A stretch of 64,000 bases of DNA from Stutzerimonas nitrititolerans (GTDB lineage Bacteria; Pseudomonadota; Gammaproteobacteria; Pseudomonadales; Pseudomonadaceae). Where the stretch lies: contig NZ_RFFL01000001.1 in assembly GCF_003696285.1 (NCBI RefSeq), forward strand, positions 1 to 64,000, written 5' to 3'. A program made the translations under genes and the position numbers. The notes beneath the pieces are model-generated. The model was not told the origin of the DNA. It was given only the letters and a program-made list of their open reading frames with translations, and searched no databases. This document shows positions 16,685 through 27,692 of the stretch, piece by piece. Numbering within the stretch: position 1 is the first letter of the stretch; the number at the start of each line of letters is the position of its first letter.

Positions 16685-19079
16685 TGGCCAGGCTGCCTTC
16701 CTGCAGCGCCAGCTGGATCCGTCTGGCCAGTTGCTCCTCGCGGAAGGGCTTCTGAATGATCGGAAAGCCTGCAAGGCCCAGATCGGTCAGCTCCGCATAG
16801 CCGGTGACGATGATCACCGGCAGTTCCGGGTAGAGGGCGCGTACGGATCGGGCCAGCTCCCCGCCACTCATGCCCGGCATGGCGTAGTCGGCCAGCAGCA
16901 GGTCCACCTCGATGCCTTCGGCCAGCAGCTGTAGCGTCTGCATGCCGCTGTCCGTTTCGGTCACCGTGAAGCCGAAGTTGCGCAGCATTTGCGCCGTCAC
17001 TTCGCGCACGCTGCGATCATCGTCGGCCAGGAGGATGCTGCGTCCGCCCGTGATGGGCTGCAGGCTTGCTGGCACCACCGGTTCCGCTATCTGCGGTGCG
17101 CTGGTGCGCGGCAGGAAGACCTGTACCGTGGTGCCGACGCCGAGCTGGCTCTGGATGCGAGCGCCGCCGCTGGATTGCTTGGCGAAGCCGAACACCTGCG
17201 CCAGGCCCAGGCCGGAACCCTTGCCCACTTCCTTGGTGGTGAAGAAGGGCTCGAAGGCCTTGCTCAGTACCTCCTCGCTCATCCCCGTGCCGGTGTCGGT
17301 CACCGACAGCATCACGTACTCGCCCGGCGTGGGCTCTTCGGCGCGCAGTGCCGGCTGGTCGATGACCACGTTGCGGGTGCCGAGGGTCAGGCGGCCGTTG
17401 ACGCCCATGGCATCGCGGGCATTGATGGCCAGGTTGAGGATGATCATCTCGATCTGCGTCGGGTCCACCAGCGCATGCCAGAGGTCGGCCTGCATGTCGG
17501 TTTCGATGCGCACGTTGCCGCCCAGGGTGCTCTTGAGCAGGCTGAGCAGTGCCAGCAGGGTCTCGTTGAGGTTGACCTCGGTGGGGGCCAGTTGCTGGCG
17601 CCGGGCGAAGGCGAGCAACTGGCTGGTCAGGGTGGCGCCGCGCTCGCCGGCTTCGCGAATGTACTGCAGCCGGCGCAGGCTGCGCTCGGCTGGAACGTTG
17701 GTCTCGAGGTCGTTCTGCAGAAAGCTGGTGCTGGTCAGGATGACCGTCAACAGGTTGTTGAAGTCATGGGCGACGCCCGCGGTGAGCTGGCCGACGGCTT
17801 CGAGGCGCTGCATCTGCTGCAGGGTCGCTTCGACCCGTTCACGCTCCTGGATCTGTGCCCTCAGCTCGCGGTTGGCTTCGGCCAGCTTGTCGACGGTGGC
17901 GATCTCGTTGGTGATGTCGCGGGCCGCCGCGTAGATGCGGCCATCTTCGGCCACGGCGGACCAGGACAGCCAGCGATAGCTGTCGTCGCGATGGCGCATC
18001 CGGTTGACGAAGCGATTGGTGACCTTGCCTTTGGCAATGCGGATGTTTTCCGCCATCGAGTCCTGCAGGTCGTCCGGGTGCACCAGCTGACTCAGGGGTT
18101 GCTGCATCAACTGCCCGAGCGACCAGCCGAGAATGTGCTCCCAGATGGGGTTTAGCGCGATCGGCATCATGTCGAGCCGGGTGACAGCCAGCAGATCACG
18201 CGAAAGCTCCCAGGTACGGTCGCGTTCGCGGGTGCGTTCCTCGACCCGTTCGCCCAGGGTTTCGTTCAGGCGCTTGAGGTTCTGGGTCGCCAGCTGCTGC
18301 TCGGTGATGTCCATCATCACGCCGAGGAAGCGGGTACATTCGCCATCTTCGAAGAAGGCCTGTCCGCGGGTCTCGATCCAGCAGATGCGGCCATCTTCAC
18401 GCAGCACGCGATAGGTGGTGCAGAATTCGCTGTCGCTTTCCTGGGTGATAGCCCGTTGCACCTGCAGGCGCAGGGCTTCGCGATCCTCCGGGTGGCAGAG
18501 CTGCTCCAGCAGCGCCATGCTCACGGGCGTATCTGCCGCGAGGCCGAACATCGCGCGGCTGCGTTCGTCCCAGATCAGGGTGTCGCTTGGCGGCTCGTAA
18601 TCCCACAGGCCCAGGCGTGCGGCGTCGATGGCCAGGCGTGCCCGTACCTCAACCTCGCGCAGCGCCTGTTCCGCGTCCAGCCGCCGCCGCCGCTCGTTGA
18701 CCTCGCCCAGTGCACGTTCCACCGCCTTGGGCAAAAAGCCGAGGTTCTGCTTGAGGACGTAATCGACCGCGCCGGAGCGCATCATGTTGACGGCGTTCTC
18801 TTCGCCGAACACGCCGGAGAGGAAGATGAATGGCGTCTGCGGCGCCAGGTTGCATGCATCCTGCAGTGCCTGGCTGCCTGAAAAGCCTGGCAGGATGAAA
18901 TCGGCCAGTATCAGGTCGAACTCGCGTCGCTGCAGCGCCTCGACCACGCCGTCATGGTCGAAGACCCGCTCGGCATGCACCAGGGTGTAGCCGTTGCGCT
19001 CCAGCGAAAGCTGGGCCAGTTCGGCATCGTGTGGGCTGTCCTCGATGAACAGGACGCTGATGTGCTTTGGCGCTGGCAT
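16677..19079 (-). CDS. Hybrid sensor histidine kinase (REC-PAS-PAS-HK-REC)
   Basis: An approximately 800-residue multidomain kinase. An N-terminal receiver (VLFIEDSPHDAELA; phospho-Asp in LILADFILPG) is followed by two PAS domains (WDYEPPSDTLIWDERSRAMFG; MMPIALNPIWEHILGWSLG), a HisKA box (VGQLTAGVAHDFNNLLTVI), an ATPase domain (NLAINARDAM, DTGTGMS, GKGSGLGLAQVFGF) and a C-terminal receiver (ILLADDDRSVREV, LLLADYAMPGMSG). No membrane segment, so cytosolic. The start is uncertain: 19079 places the receiver at the N-terminus; 19124 is also open, and neither has a clear SD. It lies between the response regulator and bphO in the phytochrome operon. Confidence 0.88.
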   Translation of the reverse strand: MPAPKHISVLFIEDSPHDAELAQLSLERNGYTLVHAERVFDHDGVVEALQRREFDLILADFILPGFSGSQALQDACNLAPQTPFIFLSGVFGEENAVNMMRSGAVDYVLKQNLGFLPKAVERALGEVNERRRRLDAEQALREVEVRARLAIDAARLGLWDYEPPSDTLIWDERSRAMFGLAADTPVSMALLEQLCHPEDREALRLQVQRAITQESDSEFCTTYRVLREDGRICWIETRGQAFFEDGECTRFLGVMMDITEQQLATQNLKRLNETLGERVEERTRERDRTWELSRDLLAVTRLDMMPIALNPIWEHILGWSLGQLMQQPLSQLVHPDDLQDSMAENIRIAKGKVTNRFVNRMRHRDDSYRWLSWSAVAEDGRIYAAARDITNEIATVDKLAEANRELRAQIQERERVEATLQQMQRLEAVGQLTAGVAHDFNNLLTVILTSTSFLQNDLETNVPAERSLRRLQYIREAGERGATLTSQLLAFARRQQLAPTEVNLNETLLALLSLLKSTLGGNVRIETDMQADLWHALVDPTQIEMIILNLAINARDAMGVNGRLTLGTRNVVIDQPALRAEEPTPGEYVMLSVTDTGTGMSEEVLSKAFEPFFTTKEVGKGSGLGLAQVFGFAKQSSGGARIQSQLGVGTTVQVFLPRTSAPQIAEPVVPASLQPITGGRSILLADDDRSVREVTAQMLRNFGFTVTETDSGMQTLQLLAEGIEVDLLLADYAMPGMSGGELARSVRALYPELPVIIVTGYAELTDLGLAGFPIIQKPFREEQLARRIQLALQEGSLANG

Positions 19080-19142
19080 ATTTACCCAGTCAGGGAACGC
19101 GGAAGTCGTTGAAACAGCCACCATGCAGCAGCGAGTGACAGA

Positions 19143-19619
19143 TCATTCACTTGGGTCTTCGTGCTGGCGCGACCGCTTGAGCCGCAGGGAGCCAGGCGGA
19201 GGCTCATTGAGCACGGCCCAGAAGATCCCTAGGTCGGAAATCGCGGCGACGAAATCCTTGAACTCGACGGGCTTGACCACATAGGCATTCACGCCCAGCT
19301 CGTAGGCTTTGAGCAGGTCGGGCTCTTCCCGCGACGAGGTCAGCATGACCACCGGGATGCTGCGCAGCTCAGGCGTCTCGCGCACGATCTTGAGCACTTC
19401 CAGGCCATCGACCTTCGGCAGTTTCAGGTCCAGCAGCAACACGGCCGGATTGCCATCGGCCCGCCCGGCATGGTCGCCGGTGCGCTGCAGATAGTTCAGT
19501 GCTTCAGCACCATCGCGCATGATCACCACATCGTTCGCCAGCTGGCTACGCTCCAGCGCGATCAGCGTCAGTTCCAGATCGTGGGGGTTGTCTTCCACGA
19601 GAAGTATCGGTTTCAGCAT
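19143..19619 (-). CDS. Single-domain response regulator (Rcp1/BphR type)
   Basis: A 158-residue receiver without an output domain. It has LLVEDNPHDLELT (acidic pocket), the phosphoacceptor Asp in LLLDLKLPKVDG, VVMLTSSREEPD (Thr/Ser switch) and YVVKPVEFKDF (Lys). Such stand-alone regulators follow phytochrome kinases and accept their phosphate. It starts 11 bp after bphP ends. Confidence 0.93.
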   Translation of the reverse strand: MLKPILLVEDNPHDLELTLIALERSQLANDVVIMRDGAEALNYLQRTGDHAGRADGNPAVLLLDLKLPKVDGLEVLKIVRETPELRSIPVVMLTSSREEPDLLKAYELGVNAYVVKPVEFKDFVAAISDLGIFWAVLNEPPPGSLRLKRSRQHEDPSE

Positions 19620-19630
19620 CGCTTGTCTCG

Positions 19631-21883
19631 TCAGGAAGAGAGAGGTGTGTAGGGCAGTTTCGGTAGCGAGAAATAGAAGGTAGCGCCCTGGCCCAGCTCG
19701 CCTTCCGCCCAGACTCGCCCATCGTGGCGCTCGATGATGCGCCGCACGCTAGCCAGGCCGATGCCGGTTCCCTCGAACTCTTCCATGCGATGCAGACGCT
19801 GAAAAACACCGAACAACTTGCCGGCATATTGCATATCGAAGCCCACGCCATTGTCGCGTACATAGACGGTCACTTCGTTCGAACGTTGCTCGGCGCCGAT
19901 CTCGATGATCGCCCGCTCGCGGGTGCGGGTGTACTTCACCGCATTGCCGATCAGGTTGCGCAGCGCCATGTGCAGGAACGCCGCATCGGCGACGACTATC
20001 GGCATCGGTAGCAGCCGCCATTCGATCTGTCGGTCCTGGCAATCCGGCACGAGTTCGTTGCGGATCGAGGCGACCAGCGCGCCCAGATCCACGTCTGACA
20101 ACCGCAGCGCGGAGCGTCCCATCTGCGAGAAGCTCAGCAGATTGTCGACCAGGGTGCCGGCAAAGCTGGCCGCGTCGGCGATGTTGTCGAGAAAGCGCAT
20201 GCCGCGCTCACTGAGGCGATCGCCTTCCAGTTCGCCGAGCAGCTCCGTATAGCCGGCGATGTGCCGCAGCGGCGCACGTAGGTCGTGGGACACGCTGTAG
20301 GAGAACGACTCCAGTTCCTTGTTGCTGGCGCGCAGCTCGCCGGCCATCTGGGCCAGCTCTTCGGCCTTGCGCAGCACGATACCCAGCACGGCGTTGCGCA
20401 GTTCGAGCGCACCTTCGATCTCCACCGGCTCCCATGGCTTGGCGTAGCCACCGAGAATCTGCTGCCAGCGTTCAAAGCTGTGACGCGGGCTGAGGGCGCC
20501 GCTGTGGCGGTCCACCTGTTTTTCCGGCTTGCCCGCCCACTCGACGGTCTTGACCTGTTCGCGGCGGAACCAGATCAGGTAATGCGCGTGAATGCGCGAA
20601 ATCGAGATCGCCATCACGCCGGCACAGTGCTCGGCGAGGGCGGGCAGGTTGGGGATGTCACGGCTGACGCAGTCGCTGTGATAGACGAGGCGGTCGCGTT
20701 GCTCGCCGAGCCATTGGACCAGTTGCATGATCTGGTCGTAGTCGGGAGTTTCACCGATGGTTTCGCAGCTTTCCGAGGAAATGATCGCGGCGCCGTGGGC
20801 TCCGGCAAAGGCCAGCGCGACGTGCGGCAGCTGGCGGAAGCCCTCTACGACGCTGTCATGATCGGCCATGGCCGACAGTAGCCGAACGATCTGCTGGCGC
20901 AGCTCCAGCTTGCGCTGTGTCAGGGTTTCAACCTCCCTTGCCTCGATCTGCAGTGCCAGGATGCGCCCTAGCAGTTCGCAGGAGGTGCGGGTCTGGTAGC
21001 TGACCTGACGGGGGGCGGCATCGTGGCAGGAAATCAGTCCCCAGAGCCGGCCGCGCACGATGATGGAGATCGACAACGAGGCCAGCGTGCCCATGTTGCG
21101 CATGTACTGAAGATGTACCGGGGATACGCTGCGCAGGCCCGCAAAACTCAGGTCCAGGGGCTCGCCGCTGGCGGGATTCAGCGCCGGAATCAGCGGTGAG
21201 GGTTGATAGTTCGCGTCCTGGATCACGCGGATGAGGTTTTCCCGGTAGAGCTGGCGGGCCTGCGGCGGGATATCGGATGCCGGGAAGCACAGCCCCAGGT
21301 AGCAGGCATAGCCCGGGTCGGCTTCTTCGGCCAGCACCGTGCCATTGCCTTCAGCATCGAACTGGTAAGCCTTGACCCGGCCGAACCTGGTGATGCGCTT
21401 GACTTCCTTGACGGCCAGTCGGCAGAGGTCGAGCAGCTCGCGGGTTTCCTGCAATTGGGTCACGAAGGTGCGCATCAGCGGGTAGAGCGTGTCGTAGGCG
21501 TCACGCGTGTTGCCGGCCTGCTCGAATTCCAGGATCAGCTGGCCATTGCGGCGGTGTGCCATCAGCGCGAAAAGCCGCTCGCCGGCACCTTCGAAGCTCA
21601 TATCACCCATGTGAAAAGGATTCTGATCATCCTCCGCCAGTGCAGCCAGGCCGGCTTCGATCCGGTCGGTATCGATCAGCGTCGAAAGTGGCTGGCCCAG
21701 CAGCGTCCGAGCATCCCGGCCCAGCCAGTGCTGAATGTTTTCGCTGACCTGTTGCAGCCGTAGCCCGGATTCTTCGACTGCCAGCAGAAAGCCGTGTGGC
21801 TGGATGCTGCCAGGAATGTGAATGGGTTCTTCGGCGCATCGATCGATGGCATCCAGCAGATCCTGGGCCTCGGTGGTACTCAT
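19631..21883 (-). CDS. bphP: Bacteriophytochrome histidine kinase BphP
   Basis: Red/far-red photoreceptor kinase, 750 residues. The biliverdin-attaching Cys16 lies in IDRCAEEPIHIPGSIQPHG, followed by PAS (about 20-120), GAF with the conserved DIP motif in CFPASDIPPQARQLY (about 197-211), PHY and a HisKA/HATPase pair (SYSVSHDLRAPLRHIAGY; NLIGNAVKYT; DNGVGFDMQYAGKLFGVFQRLH; GTGIGLASVRRII). First gene of a four-gene operon with the regulator, hybrid kinase and heme oxygenase. The neighbourhood supplies both the chromophore and the signalling partners. Confidence 0.96.
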   Translation of the reverse strand: MSTTEAQDLLDAIDRCAEEPIHIPGSIQPHGFLLAVEESGLRLQQVSENIQHWLGRDARTLLGQPLSTLIDTDRIEAGLAALAEDDQNPFHMGDMSFEGAGERLFALMAHRRNGQLILEFEQAGNTRDAYDTLYPLMRTFVTQLQETRELLDLCRLAVKEVKRITRFGRVKAYQFDAEGNGTVLAEEADPGYACYLGLCFPASDIPPQARQLYRENLIRVIQDANYQPSPLIPALNPASGEPLDLSFAGLRSVSPVHLQYMRNMGTLASLSISIIVRGRLWGLISCHDAAPRQVSYQTRTSCELLGRILALQIEAREVETLTQRKLELRQQIVRLLSAMADHDSVVEGFRQLPHVALAFAGAHGAAIISSESCETIGETPDYDQIMQLVQWLGEQRDRLVYHSDCVSRDIPNLPALAEHCAGVMAISISRIHAHYLIWFRREQVKTVEWAGKPEKQVDRHSGALSPRHSFERWQQILGGYAKPWEPVEIEGALELRNAVLGIVLRKAEELAQMAGELRASNKELESFSYSVSHDLRAPLRHIAGYTELLGELEGDRLSERGMRFLDNIADAASFAGTLVDNLLSFSQMGRSALRLSDVDLGALVASIRNELVPDCQDRQIEWRLLPMPIVVADAAFLHMALRNLIGNAVKYTRTRERAIIEIGAEQRSNEVTVYVRDNGVGFDMQYAGKLFGVFQRLHRMEEFEGTGIGLASVRRIIERHDGRVWAEGELGQGATFYFSLPKLPYTPLSS

Positions 21884-22187
21884 TGTGTGTCCTTGTTCAG
21901 GTCTTGATCCGACCGAAATGACGCGCGGGCATCAATGCGAGTTGCTGCCGGAAAAGGCGGCGGCGGTGGTGGTGTTCTAAGGGTGACGGATTCTTGGACC
22001 CGATAAGAGATGGTTCTGCTTCGTCGGGCACTTTAACCCGGCGAAAACGGACGCGCCAATCCACCATGCGTCGAAAAGTGAGCGGGAAAGTGCGCAGATG
22101 AAAGGGCAGTTGGGCGCTCGGTAGCGATTTGCGGGAGTGATGGATGGATGAGGCGGACGGTATTGCACCGTCCGCCGATTGGCCTGG
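21884..22187. other. Region upstream of bphP
   Basis: About 300 bases between bphP and the end of atoE, both on the minus strand. It must hold the bphP promoter. The atoE-proximal hairpin is listed separately; nothing else was recognised. Confidence 0.5.
22152..22176. terminator. Hairpin after atoE
   Basis: A perfect 10-bp inverted repeat ggcggacggt / accgtccgcc with a 5-base loop, 12 bp after the atoE stop. The T run is poor, so it may act as a 3' stabilising hairpin. Confidence 0.6.
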
Positions 22188-23531
22188 TCAGGTCATGAAG
22201 TAGAACGCGCCGCAGATCACCACGCCCGAGTACAGCAGCATCATCAGGCAGTAACCCATGATGTCGCGGGCGCCGAGGCCGACGATGCCGAGCAGCGGCA
22301 GCGCCCAGAATGGCTGGATCATGTTGGTCCAGGCGTCGCCCCAGGCGATGGCCATGGCGGTGACGGTGGGGGAGACGCCGAGCGCCTGGGCGGCCGGCAG
22401 CATGATCGGACCCTGCACCGCCCACTGGCCGCCGCCGGAGGGCACGAAGACGTTGACCACACCGGCGCTGAGGAAGGCCAGCAGCGGGAAGGTGTCGGCC
22501 GACGACCAGGAGATGAACGCCTCGGTGATCTGCCGACCGAGGGAGACGCCTTCTGCGTTGGCACCCATCATCATGCCCATGATCCCCGCATAGAAGGGGA
22601 ACAGCAGGACGATGCCGCCGATGCCGCGCACGCTCTCATCAACCGCGCGCATGTAGCGTTCGGGCGTTCCGTGCAGCAGCAGGCCGCAGAACAGGAAGAT
22701 GGCGATCACCACGTCCAGGCCGAGCACGAAGCCCTTGCTGCTGAAGTGGTTGAACAGGTAGATGGCCGCCATGGCCACCAGTGCCAGGCCGAGGATGCGG
22801 CTGTCGTCCAGGCGCTGCGCCGGGGTTTCCCGCAGCGGCTGTTCGGCGCGCGACTCCACCAGCTTGGCCGGGTCGGCCACCTTGGCGTTCTGGCGCGGGT
22901 GCATGGCGCGGTTGAGCAGCGGCAGGCCGATGACCAGCAGGGCGACGATGGTCAGGTTCAGCGGGGTGAACAGGGTTTCGGTGATGCCGACGGGCTCGGT
23001 GAGTACGCCGGCCGTCATGCGCGCCAGGTCGGGACCTCCGCTGGCCAGCGACAGCGGGACAGAACCCGCCAGGCCGCCGTGCCAGACCAGGAAGCCGGAA
23101 TAGGCCGAAGCCACCAGCAGCGGGTAATCGACCCCCTGCACCTGGCGGGCCAGGGCGCGAGCGAATACGGCGCCGATCACCAGGCCGAAGCCCCAGTTGA
23201 CCCAGCAGCCGACCAGCGCCACCAGAGTGACCATGATGATGGCCTGTCCGGGTGTGCGGGCCATGCCGGCCAGGCGGTCGAGTTGACGGTTGACCATCGG
23301 CGCGCTGGCCAGGGCATGGCCGGTGACGAAGATCAGCGACATCTGCATGGCGAAGCCGAGCAGGGTCCAGAAGCCCCCGCTCCAGTGCTGCACCATGCCG
23401 GGCAGCGACTGGCCGGTGGAGAGCATGCCTGCAATCAGCACGGCGAGGGTGAGCAATGCGGAAAACACGAAGGGTGAGGGCAGGTAGCGTTGTACCAGAC
23501 TCACGCTCCAGCCTGTGAGAGTGTTGAACAT
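22188..23531 (-). CDS. atoE: Short-chain fatty acid transporter AtoE
   Basis: A 447-residue integral membrane permease of the AtoE family, which takes up short-chain fatty acids or acetoacetate. About 10-12 hydrophobic segments. Family marks are HWSGGFWTLLGFAMQMSLI, GCWVNWGFGLVIGAV, FVPSGGGQWAVQGPIM and WGDAWTNMIQPFWALPLLGI. It belongs with the thiolase and CoA-transferase genes upstream, although a 268-bp MITE-like element now separates them. Confidence 0.95.
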   Translation of the reverse strand: MFNTLTGWSVSLVQRYLPSPFVFSALLTLAVLIAGMLSTGQSLPGMVQHWSGGFWTLLGFAMQMSLIFVTGHALASAPMVNRQLDRLAGMARTPGQAIIMVTLVALVGCWVNWGFGLVIGAVFARALARQVQGVDYPLLVASAYSGFLVWHGGLAGSVPLSLASGGPDLARMTAGVLTEPVGITETLFTPLNLTIVALLVIGLPLLNRAMHPRQNAKVADPAKLVESRAEQPLRETPAQRLDDSRILGLALVAMAAIYLFNHFSSKGFVLGLDVVIAIFLFCGLLLHGTPERYMRAVDESVRGIGGIVLLFPFYAGIMGMMMGANAEGVSLGRQITEAFISWSSADTFPLLAFLSAGVVNVFVPSGGGQWAVQGPIMLPAAQALGVSPTVTAMAIAWGDAWTNMIQPFWALPLLGIVGLGARDIMGYCLMMLLYSGVVICGAFYFMT

Positions 23532-23593
23532 GAATGATGCCTCTTCTTATGTCTGTTTCTTATGTTTGTGGACAGGCGCTTTTCGATCGGGCC

Positions 23594-23861
23594 TAGGGTC
23601 TGTTGCCGTTTCGTCGCGAGCCGCGTTGCTGCGAGAAATGGCGCCAGGTTAGGCGTAGGACGCAGGTAATGGCATTCCCTTGCCAAGTCCTACAACGACA
23701 GCTGGCGCCATTTCCCGCGCAACCCTTCGGGCCGGGCCTGTTTTTACGCGATGCGGCGTTATTCGTCGTTCATTTGGAATGACCAAACTTCGCTCCTCAT
23801 GCCTTGCCTCGCGTAAAAACAGGCGCCGGCGCGGCCGCGCACGAAATGGCAACAGACCCTA
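23594..23861. repeat. MITE-like element with 21-bp inverted ends
   Basis: A 268-bp non-coding element. The ends TAGGGTCTGTTGCCGTTTCGT (23594-23614, one base longer than shown in the mate's core) and its inverted mate at 23841-23861 differ at one base. CTAG is present at both borders, matching the target taste of some IS5-group elements. No ORF of note inside. It sits in the 404-bp gap between atoE and the thiolase gene; the remaining ~135 bases hold nothing recognised. Confidence 0.75.
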
Positions 23862-23935
23862 GCGACGCCCGTGTGCGGCAGCTTGGTGCCGCAGCCCGGT
23901 CGCGGGACCGGGCTGGTTTCAGTCTCCTTTGTGGA

Positions 23936-25114
<1,179 letters not shown>

Positions 25115-25119
25115 GGTGG

Positions 25120-25788
25120 TTACTCCGCTCGGTCGAAGGTCATTTCCGGGACATGCTCGGGCACGATCAGGCGCCCGGCGGTTTTCTCGATGATTTCCTC
25201 GACGCTCACCCCCGGCGCGCGCTCGCGCAGGACGAAGGCGCCGTCTTCGATTTCCAGGTAGGCGAGGTCAGTGAGCACCTTGCGGATGCAACCGGCGCCA
25301 GTCAGCGGCAGCGAGCAGCGGTCCAGCAACTTGGATTCGCCGTTCTTGGAGGCGTGGGTCATGGTGACGATGATGTTCTCGGCACCGGCCACCAGGTCCA
25401 TCGCGCCGCCCATGCCCTTGACCAGCTTGCCGGGGATCATCCAGGAGGCGATGTTGCCTTGCACGTCCACTTCGAAGGCGCCGAGCACGGTCAGGTCGAC
25501 GTGGCCGCCGCGGATCATGGCGAAGGATTGGGCCGAGTCGAAGATGGCCGCGCCGGGCAGGGCGGTGACCGTCTGCTTGCCGGCGTTGATCATGTCCGCA
25601 TCCAGCTCGGCCTCGGTGGGGAAGGCGCCCATGCCGAGCAGACCGTTCTCCGACTGCAGCATCACGTCCATGCCGGCCGGCACGTAGTTGGCCACCAGGG
25701 TGGGAATGCCGATGCCGAGGTTGACGTAGTAACCGTCTTTCAATTCGCGCGCCACGCGCTGCGCCATCTGTTCGCGAGTAAGTGCCAT
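25120..25788 (-). CDS. atoA: 3-oxoacid CoA-transferase subunit B
   Basis: A 222-residue beta subunit that carries the active-site glutamate, seen in [12 protein letters not shown] (about 51). It transfers CoA from succinyl- or acetyl-CoA to acetoacetate. Other marks are [16 protein letters not shown] and [21 protein letters not shown] sequence. It follows subunit A by 47 bp. Whether the donor is succinyl-CoA (ScoB) or acetyl-CoA (AtoA) is not determined. Confidence 0.93.
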   Translation of the reverse strand: MALTREQMAQRVARELKDGYYVNLGIGIPTLVANYVPAGMDVMLQSENGLLGMGAFPTEAELDADMINAGKQTVTALPGAAIFDSAQSFAMIRGGHVDLTVLGAFEVDVQGNIASWMIPGKLVKGMGGAMDLVAGAENIIVTMTHASKNGESKLLDRCSLPLTGAGCIRKVLTDLAYLEIEDGAFVLRERAPGVSVEEIIEKTAGRLIVPEHVPEMTFDRAE

Positions 25789-25835
25789 GGGGAGCTCTCT
25801 TCTTGTAGTCGGGCTTCGTGTAATCGTGAGGGGGA

Positions 25836-26534
25836 TCAGTCGCGCAACGTGCGCTTCTCGATGCGCTTCTCGAAGCTGCCCTGGATGATGCGATCGACAT
25901 AGATGCCCGGCGTGTGGATCTGGCTGGGCTCCAGCTCGCCGGGCTCGACGATTTCCTCTACTTCGACCACGGTGATCTTGCCGGCGGTGGCGGCCAGCGG
26001 GTTGAAGTTCTGCGCGGTGTGGCGGTACATCACGTTGCCGAAATGATCGGCCTTCCAGCCTTTGACGATGGCGAAGTCGCCGCGGATGGCGTGCTCGAGG
26101 ATGTAATGACGTCCGTCGATTTCACGCACTTCCTTGCCTTCGGCGACCGGCGTGCCGTAACCGGTCGCGGTGTAGAAGGCCGGAATGCCCGCACCGCCGG
26201 CGCGCATCTTCTCCGCCAGGGTGCCTTGGGGGGTGAGTTCGACTTCCAGCTCACCGTTGAGCAGCTGTTGCTCGAACAGGGCGTTCTCGCCGACGTACGA
26301 GGCGATCATCTTGCGGATCTGGCGATCTTCCAGCAGCACGCCGAGGCCGAAGCCATCCACGCCGCAGTTGTTGGAAACCACGGTCAGGTCCTTGACGCCG
26401 CGCCGGCGGATTTCCGCGATGAGGTTTTCCGGGATGCCACACAGGCCAAAGCCGCCGGCCAGCACGGTCATGCCGTCCGTGAGCCCTGCCAGGGCCTCTT
26501 CATAGGTACTGACGCGTTTGTCGAGTCCCGCCAT
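25836..26534 (-). CDS. atoD: 3-oxoacid CoA-transferase subunit A
   Basis: A 232-residue alpha subunit with the glycine-rich CoA loop [20 protein letters not shown] (about 19-38) and [14 protein letters not shown], typical of AtoD/ScoA. First gene of the ato-type operon, divergent from the LysR gene with 142 bp between them. Confidence 0.93.
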   Translation of the reverse strand: MAGLDKRVSTYEEALAGLTDGMTVLAGGFGLCGIPENLIAEIRRRGVKDLTVVSNNCGVDGFGLGVLLEDRQIRKMIASYVGENALFEQQLLNGELEVELTPQGTLAEKMRAGGAGIPAFYTATGYGTPVAEGKEVREIDGRHYILEHAIRGDFAIVKGWKADHFGNVMYRHTAQNFNPLAATAGKITVVEVEEIVEPGELEPSQIHTPGIYVDRIIQGSFEKRIEKRTLRD

Positions 26535-26676
26535 GGTGCTTGTTCCTCTTTCTTGTTCTGTTTCGATACCGGTTGTCTCTACCGGCTGCCTCTACCTGAA
26601 TATCGAGCCAGCTTCCACCTCTCTGATTCATTTGTTAAGTTTGTTTTTGTGATCTATTGATTTGCGAAACAAATTA

Positions 26677-27588
26677 ATGACTGTCAAACAGCTGCGCGCC
26701 TTCCTCGCTGTCGCCCAGACCCTGAGCTTTGCCCAGGCCTGTGAACGCCTGCATCTGTCGCAGCCGGCGCTGAGCCTGGCGATCAAGAGCCTCGAGGAAT
26801 CCATGGGCGGCCAGTTGCTGATCCGCAGCACCCGCAGCGTACGCCTGACGCCCGAAGGCGAAGTCCTGCTGCCCATCGCCCGGCGCCTGTTGACCGACTG
26901 GGACAATGCCGAGGATCTGCTGCGTCAGCATTTCACCTTGCAGCGCGGCACCGTGAGCATCGCCGCCATGCCGTCGTTCGCCGGCAATCTGCTGCCCGAC
27001 GCGCTCAAGGTGTTTCGCGGTCGATACCCGAAGATCAACGTCGCGGTGCATGACCTGATCAACGAGCGGGTGCTGGAAATGGTGCGCAGCCGGCAGGTGG
27101 AAATGGGCATCGCCTTCGAGCCGGAGGCGCTGGACGGGCTGGAGTTCATCCCTTTCTACACCGATCGTTTCGTTGCCGTGGTGCCGGCCGATTCACCCCT
27201 GGCGCAGCGCGAACGGCTCGACTGGGACGAGTTGCTCGCCCAGACCTTCATCACCCTGCAACGGCCCTCCGCCGTGCGCCTGCTGCTGGAGCACAGCCTG
27301 GCGGCCCGGCGGCGCAAGCTGGTGGTGGGGTTCGAGACCCATCAGCTGGCGACCGTCGGCCGCCTGGTGGCCAACGGCCTGGGCGTCAGCGCGGTGCCGT
27401 CGCTGTGCATCCGCCAGATGCAGGAGCTCGGCGCCCGTTGCGTGCCCTTTCACGGGCCCCAGGTGGAACGCCGCATCGGCCTGCTGCGCCTGACCGATCA
27501 TTCACTGTCCAGCGCCGCCCAGGGCCTGGCCGATGTGCTGGTGAGCATGACCGACTGGCCGGACCTGCAACTGCTGCGCCCGTCCTGA
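26677..27588 (+). CDS. LysR-family regulator (likely of the ato-type operon)
   Basis: A 303-residue LysR regulator with the N-terminal winged helix MTVKQLRAFLAVAQTLSFAQ ... LSQPALSLAIKSLE, and a substrate-binding domain to the end. It is divergent from the CoA-transferase operon, the classic LysR arrangement, which suggests control of it. ATG 26677 is chosen to fit the family start; an upstream in-frame TTG at 26662 is also open. Confidence 0.9.
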   Translation: MTVKQLRAFLAVAQTLSFAQACERLHLSQPALSLAIKSLEESMGGQLLIRSTRSVRLTPEGEVLLPIARRLLTDWDNAEDLLRQHFTLQRGTVSIAAMPSFAGNLLPDALKVFRGRYPKINVAVHDLINERVLEMVRSRQVEMGIAFEPEALDGLEFIPFYTDRFVAVVPADSPLAQRERLDWDELLAQTFITLQRPSAVRLLLEHSLAARRRKLVVGFETHQLATVGRLVANGLGVSAVPSLCIRQMQELGARCVPFHGPQVERRIGLLRLTDHSLSSAAQGLADVLVSMTDWPDLQLLRPS

Positions 27589-27602
27589 ACTGCCTTCATA
27601 CC

Positions 27603-27656
27603 GTAGGGCCGAATTCATTCGGCCGGTCGACAGAGGCCGGACAAGTCCGGCCCTAC
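27603..27656. repeat. GTAGGGCCGAATTCATTCGGCC repeat, copy 1
   Basis: A 54-bp unit of two small hairpins (gccgaattcattcggc; gccggacaagtccggc) bounded by gtaggg/ccctac. The same unit occurs at 40812-40868 and 53933-53989. It lies between the convergent LysR and ssuF genes and probably acts as a two-way terminator. Confidence 0.8.
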
Positions 27657-27692
27657 AGGCGGCTCGCTCGTGACGGAGCCCGGTCTGCTTGC

